NCBI GenBank assembly: GCA_949295035.1
Contig: CASFJO010000030.1
Span: 1 to 55,452, forward strand
Direction: 5' to 3'
DNA: 55,452 nt
From: an uncultured Gemmiger sp.
GTDB taxonomy: Bacteria > Bacillota > Clostridia > Oscillospirales > Ruminococcaceae
Position numbers and translations under genes: made by a program. Within the stretch, counting starts at the first letter, position 1. Each line of letters begins with the position of its first letter. Of this stretch, positions 51,725 to 55,452 are shown piece after piece. The notes beneath the pieces were generated by a model, which was not told where the DNA came from, made no database searches, and worked only from the letters and a program-made list of their open reading frames with translations.

Positions 51725-52786
51725 TCAGAAGCCCAGGGCCTCCTTTACGATGGTGTCGTCCACATGGGTTGCGATCTCGGGGTACTTGCTCTCTTCCAGC
51801 AGGCCCTGAGACACCCAGAATTCGCCAGTGACCTCGACCGATTCACCGATCGTGACCGTCTTGGCCTCTTCACTGGTCACGAAGGGACGGGTCTCCACCT
51901 CGGTGGCGCAGGCCTCGAGAGTGGTCTCGCTGCCGTTTTCGGTGTACCAGTCGTACAGCATCTGGGCAGCCATGTCGGGATCGGCCTGCAGCGCGTCGCA
52001 AGCCTGGAAGAAAGCCTTCACGTAGTTGACAAGCACGTCCCGGCGCTCGGAGAAGGCCTTATTGGAGACGATGATGCTGTCATACTGGGGCACGCCCAGG
52101 CTGGTCAGGCTGGAGGTGACCACATAGCCCTCGCTCTCTGCGGTGTAGGAGGTGGGCGGGTTCAGGGCGGCCACGCTGCAGTTGCCGGTCTTGAGTGCCT
52201 GGTAGGCGGAGGGGAAATCCATGCTCACCAGTTCCACATCGTCGGGGGTCAGGCCCAGCACTTCCAGCCACTTGTTTACATTCAGGTGAGAGATGGTGCC
52301 GGTCTGGGTGGCGATCACCGCACCGCGCACGCTGTCGGCGTCACCGTACACATCGGGATACGAGGGGTTGGCCCCCTGAACAGCCGCAATGGGGGAATCG
52401 GCGCTGACCAGAGTATACAGGCCGCCCTCGGAGTGGCCGATGTCGGCGATGCAGTAGGCGCCATAGATGGCCAGCGAGTTGACGGCGGCGGCGCTCAGGG
52501 TACCGACCTCCCACTGATCGGCAGCCAGCGCCTCGTTCATGGCGGTGCCGTTGGCAAAATAGACCGTCTCGATCTTAAAGCCGTTGGCCACGTCCAAGCC
52601 GTTGTCGATCATGTACACGATGGGCAGGGTATTCAGGAAGGGCATCACCGCCACCTTCAGTACCGGCAGGTTCTCATCCGTTCCCTCACCGCCGGACGCG
52701 GCGGGCTGATTGGATGACGCGCTGCCGCAGGCAGCCAGAGAAAACGCCATCACAAGCACCAAAACCAGAGCTATCAATCGTTTCAT
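51725..52786 (-). CDS. Substrate-binding lipoprotein (SsuA/TauA/NrtA-like)
   Basis: 353 residues from the ATG at 52786 (GGAGGAG eight bases upstream). A lipoprotein signal with lipobox SLAAC puts the modified Cys at 20. The mature domain belongs to the NMT1/SsuA-like group (VLKVAVMPFLNTLPIVYMIDNG near the N-terminus). It would capture a small anion such as a sulfonate, sulfate ester or aromatic acid on the cell surface. First gene of the six-gene transporter-sulfatase operon. Confidence 0.93.
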   Translation of the reverse strand: MKRLIALVLVLVMAFSLAACGSASSNQPAASGGEGTDENLPVLKVAVMPFLNTLPIVYMIDNGLDVANGFKIETVYFANGTAMNEALAADQWEVGTLSAAAVNSLAIYGAYCIADIGHSEGGLYTLVSADSPIAAVQGANPSYPDVYGDADSVRGAVIATQTGTISHLNVNKWLEVLGLTPDDVELVSMDFPSAYQALKTGNCSVAALNPPTSYTAESEGYVVTSSLTSLGVPQYDSIIVSNKAFSERRDVLVNYVKAFFQACDALQADPDMAAQMLYDWYTENGSETTLEACATEVETRPFVTSEEAKTVTIGESVEVTGEFWVSQGLLEESKYPEIATHVDDTIVKEALGF

Positions 52787-53155
52787 CTGAGTTCTCCTCC
52801 TTTGTTGTGTCTTGCGGTCGTTCGCGAGGTCTCTCGCGGTCTTTCCCGCTTTTCCTGACTGCATTCTACCATGCATCCTCCCAAAGAGGAATCTACTCTC
52901 CTGATACGTTTTTTCAAATTTTTGATGTTTTTCTGTGGATTCAGGGCGCTTTTTACACACAAGAACGTATTTTTTTGTGAAAATCATACAACACTCTTCT
53001 TTTTGCCTGAAGGCTGCTTACAGAAAAGCGGACGCCGCCACAAATGTGGCGGCGTCCTTACAGCTTTATGAAGTACGGAACTGCAGTTTGGTTTTCAAAA
53101 AAGGAAGATCTCTTTTTATTGGCCGCGCTGTATGCTCCGCGAAAAGAGCGGTCCT
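52787..53155. other. Intergenic region upstream of the transporter operon
   Basis: No gene seen. It holds AT-rich stretches (52910-53010), a weak minus-strand TAGAAT box near 52,868 that may serve the lipoprotein gene, and the terminator of the zinc-ribbon gene at 53030-53057. The ~90 bases between that terminator and the zinc-ribbon stop are unassigned. Confidence 0.5.
53030..53057 (-). terminator. Terminator of the zinc-ribbon gene
   Basis: GGACGCCGCCACA / TGTGGCGGCGTCC, 13-bp stem with 2-base loop, then GCTTTTCTG on the minus strand. Confidence 0.65.
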
Positions 53156-53374
53156 TCACCGCGTATCAAACCGCTGGAATCGTTTGGCCATGGCCCGGTA
53201 GCGGAAGCGGGCCATCCGGTTTTTCTGCTGCACATCCGCCTCGCTGCCGGTGTAGCAGCAGCGCAGGCAGTAGTACTCCCTGCTGTCCTCGTCGTAGAAC
53301 ATGTCGATGTCCAGATCCCGCATAAAACAGGCCGGGCACCGGAAGTTCAGTTTGCCTTTTCCAGCCTGAGCCAT
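53156..53374 (-). CDS. Small zinc-ribbon protein
   Basis: 72 residues. FRCPACFMRD and YYCLRCCYTGS supply four Cys in CxxC pairs, separated by an acidic hairpin (DEDSREY), as in rubredoxin-like zinc ribbons. The C-terminus is basic (RMARFRYRAMAKRF). The ATG lies inside the end of the upstream remnant gene (28-base overlap) with GGAG before it, so its translation was coupled to that gene. Function unknown. Confidence 0.75.
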   Translation of the reverse strand: MAQAGKGKLNFRCPACFMRDLDIDMFYDEDSREYYCLRCCYTGSEADVQQKNRMARFRYRAMAKRFQRFDTR

Positions 53375-54252
53375 GTGACCATCTCCTCTCCCTGTCCGAT
53401 CTCGCTCTTCGCCCCCAATGTGAACATCGGGCTGAAGGCGTAGCCTTCCTTGTAGTAGGCGGTGTGTTCCCCCGCCGCGGCCAGCGTCACCAGCGTCTCA
53501 ACCGGCGGCACCAGCGCCGAGGCCTCCCCGCCGGCCATCTCGTCCTCCCGGCAGCGGTACGCGTAGCGGATCCCCCGCTCCTCGCTGCCGTTTTTCAGCC
53601 CCAATGCCACGCTGGTCATATCCTCCGGATACTCGGTGGTGCCGTAGCAGGCCGTGATGTACTCGTTCAGTTCCACCTTCGCCGCCGGGTCGCTGCTCTC
53701 CAGAATGCACCGGGTGGTCTTGACCGCGCCGCTGCCCTCCTCAAACTCAAACTCCGTCTGGAGGGTCACGGTCAGGTCCGCGAATTTGATCTCCACCGGG
53801 TCCAGGGTCAGCACGCGGGTTCCGCCTTTTTTCTCAAAATGCGCCCAGGTGCGGGTCAGGCACAGGTCCACCTCTTCCCCCTTGTGGGTCAGCTTGCAGC
53901 TGCGGATGGTGCCCTCCCCCGCGTAGTGGGTGAAGTACCCCGCACGGTAGTTGGCCTGGATCAGGAAGGGATAGCTGGCGTCCTGCACATGGGGCGTGCC
54001 GATGCCCACCGGCCAGTACAGCTTTGCCACGTAGGGCCGCAGGTCGATCATCGCGCCCCCCTGGTTCATGTCCAGGCAGCAGCGCAGGTACGGGTCCGCA
54101 TGCCAGAAATACTGCTTGTCCGAACCGTACAGGATATCCCGCCACAGGGCGCACTCCGGCTGGGTGTAGGTATGGCCCGCCCGGTAGAAGTCCGCGAACT
54201 CGGCCATGGTCATGTCCTCCAGCTTGCCCGCCGCCTTGAGTTTGGCGTAGTA
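53347..54252 (-). pseudogene. 5'-truncated gene of unknown family
   Basis: About 300 codons are open on the minus strand from about 54,252; an internal ATG at 54213 could start a 288-residue product. Coding character begins abruptly after a TGA at the junction (YYAKLKAAGKLEDMTMAEF), and neither a ribosome binding site nor a promoter is seen, so the N-terminal part has been lost. The remainder is mainly beta-strand with aromatic motifs (YWPVGIGTPHVQDASYPFLIQ, TWAHFEKKGGTRVLTLDPVEI). I do not recognise the family; a carbohydrate-active beta-sandwich is a guess. It meets the AraC-type remnant head to head. Confidence 0.6.
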
Positions 54253-54253
54253 T

Positions 54254-55011
54254 CACGCCTACCTGCAAGCGCGCAACAATATGGCTTTTTCGCCGGAGGA
54301 CGAACAGGGAGGCCTTGTGTTGGCGGAAAATCGAACCACATCCATTCCGGCGCTGGACCCCAAAACACCAACCGGATCGTGGAACTGATCCTGGATCAGG
54401 ACCCGACCGCCTTGGAACAGTACCTGCGCCAGACCCTGGAGAAGCTGGCGGGCGATCTGAGGGATGCGGATTCGTGGCGGCAGCTGTCCATTCTCTGTGT
54501 AAGTTCCACCCTAGCCAGGATGATCGAACTGGAATTGGCCCCCGCCCCGGAACGTGCTGACGCTGTAATTAAAAAACTGGCCGGAGCCAAGACGACGCAG
54601 AACTGCCTGAACATTCTTCTGGGATATTTCTCTGTCGTGATCACTGCCGATAAAAAGCTGCCGGAAGATGCCAGCAACCATGTGAACAAGGCCATTGCCT
54701 TCATGGAAGAATACTATATCCGGGATATCAGCATTCCCCAGATTGCCGAATCGGTGGCACTCAACCCGGTATATCTGAACAAGCTGTTCAAGCTTTCCAC
54801 CGGTAAAACATTGTCGGACTACTTGAACCTGTATCGGATCCAGATCGCAAAACAATTTCTTGCACAAACCAGCCTGCCTTTGAACGCCATCAGCGAAAAT
54901 GTGGGGTACAATGATGTGCGCAGCCTTCTGCGGTACTTCAAAAAGTATAATGGTATATCCCCCACCGAATACAGGCAGGGACTTGCCAACGATGCGGCAT
55001 CACATTCCTGA
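54254..55011 (+). pseudogene. Truncated, frameshifted AraC-type regulator
   Basis: The 3' part of a YesN-like response regulator or AraC regulator. The intact C-terminus (ISIPQIAESVALNPVYLNKLFK ... GYNDVRSLLRYFKKYNGISPTEYR) holds both helix-turn-helix motifs. Upstream, coding similarity lies in another frame (HAYLQARNNMAFSPEDEQ, then LVLAENRTTSIPALDPKT) and shifts by one base between about 54,355 and 54,375 into NRIVELILDQDPTALEQYL. Before 54,254 nothing of the receiver or middle domain remains. Restart at GTG 54379 could still give a DNA-binding fragment. Confidence 0.75.
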
Positions 55012-55114
55012 TTTGTATGCCCATACTTATCCATACTCAATCCAGGCGCATACATCCTCCAGGCCCGGTGCATCTGTTCCGGAACAACGAACAGCAATCT
55101 CAACTGTCGGAACA

Positions 55115-55150
55115 AAACAAATCCCTCCGATCTTTCGGAGGGATTTGTTT
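55115..55150. terminator. Strong bidirectional terminator
   Basis: 16-bp perfect stem (AAACAAATCCCTCCGA and its complement) with loop TCTT. T-rich on both sides; ends the rRNA/tRNA-Glu transcript (minus) and any transcript from the AraC remnant (plus). Confidence 0.85.
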
Positions 55151-55175
55151 GCATAACAGCTTATAGAAACAAAAG

Positions 55176-55215
55176 AAATCCGAACCCGTCGCCAACCGGC
55201 GTAAGGTTCGGATTT
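55176..55215 (-). terminator. Terminator of tRNA-Glu
   Basis: AAATCCGAACC / GGTTCGGATTT arms, identical to those behind tRNA-Ala, with inner CGCC/GGCG, then CTTTTG on the minus strand. Nine bases past the tRNA CCA end. Confidence 0.85.
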
Positions 55216-55223
55216 GCTTTGTT

Positions 55224-55298
55224 TGGTGACCCGTGGGAGAATCGAACTCCCGTTTGCGGCGTGAGAGGCCGCCGTCTTGACCGCTTGACCAACGGGCC
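55224..55298 (-). tRNA. tRNA-Glu (anticodon CTC)
   Basis: 75 bases with encoded CCA. Acceptor GGCCCGT/ACGGGTC, anticodon stem GCGGC/GCCGC with loop CTCTCAC (CTC), T-arm GGGAGTTCGATTCTCCC. Lies 48 bases after the 5S rRNA on the same strand. Confidence 0.95.
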
Positions 55299-55304
55299 AA
55301 CTAT

Positions 55305-55327
55305 ACCGCACGATAGTTTCGTGCGGT
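55305..55327 (-). other. Hairpin between 5S rRNA and tRNA-Glu
   Basis: ACCGCACGA / TCGTGCGGT, 9-bp stem with a 5-base loop. Not followed by a T-run, so probably a processing stem in the rRNA-tRNA precursor rather than a terminator. Confidence 0.45.
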
Positions 55328-55345
55328 CAAATAAAAAAAGAGAAA

Positions 55346-55452
55346 GCCGGCGCCTACCTATTTTTGCGGGTCGTCTCCAACCAACTATCTTCGGCACGAC
55401 AGAGCTTAACTACTGTGTTCGGAATGGGAACAGGTGGGACCTCTGCGTCATC
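55346..55452 (-). rRNA. 5S rRNA, partial (5' end outside window)
   Basis: About 107 of ~117 bases. On the minus strand GTTCCCATTCCGAACACAG and AGTTAAGCTCT (loops B/C) and GCCGAAGATAGTTGG are the universal 5S core. The 3' end is placed at the GCCGGC that closes helix I. Last rRNA of an operon lying to the right. Confidence 0.93.

Noticed and set aside
1-55452. CRISPR arrays, insertion sequences, integrases, prophage genes
   Set aside because: I saw no spaced direct repeats, transposase, integrase or phage structural proteins on either strand.

Overview
The window looks like a chromosomal segment of a high-GC, low-copy-number-rRNA-type Clostridia genome, most probably Oscillospiraceae/Ruminococcaceae (Subdoligranulum/Gemmiger/Faecalibacterium-like). 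This rests on gene content: PolC-type replicase, glmS ribozyme, ECF-type RibU under an FMN riboswitch, DUF5685/J-protein cluster, YesM/YesN two-component pair, GPH transporter with GH2/GH36 enzymes, all in GC-rich DNA with GTG/TTG starts. Genus is inference; no 16S is present.

Layout. 0-11 kb: tRNA-Leu, rmuC, a polysaccharide deacetylase, a DUF5685/J-protein/membrane-protein operon, a glmS ribozyme followed by an unusually long leader and glmS, an AI-2E-family exporter, and a two-gene membrane-protein operon. 10.7-16.7 kb: rpsF-ssb-rpsR, secG, rnr, ribU with FMN riboswitch, and a divergent mscS. 16.7-27.7 kb: polC preceded by the conserved pyrH-frr-uppS-cdsA-dxr-rseP-ispG run (translation recycling, undecaprenyl phosphate, CDP-DAG, MEP pathway, site-2 protease).

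27.7-35.5 kb is the least conventional part: a soluble histidine kinase paired with a Spo0A-like regulator whose receiver lacks the phospho-acceptor Asp, a tRNA-Ala, an orphan 357-residue protein, a small HExxH protein with two CxxC pairs, and an operon of one TPR-like and two ankyrin-repeat proteins. 35.8-43.5 kb: a Na+/Ca2+ exchanger-type antiporter and a TetR-GH2-GPH-GH36 galactoside cassette with a visible promoter and candidate operator. 43.6-52.8 kb: YesN/YesM and an operon with a lipoprotein, two permeases, two ATPases and a sulfatase, i.e. uptake of an organosulfur or other small anion coupled to sulfatase activity.

53.1-55.45 kb: a small zinc-ribbon protein, then two head-to-head gene remnants that have both lost their 5' ends at one point (about 54,253), the right one also frameshifted, then tRNA-Glu and the 3' part of a 5S rRNA running off the window; this is the tail of an rRNA operon on the minus strand. 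No CRISPR array, insertion sequence or prophage was seen. Functional statements come from family recognition by reading the translated sequence; no database search was possible.
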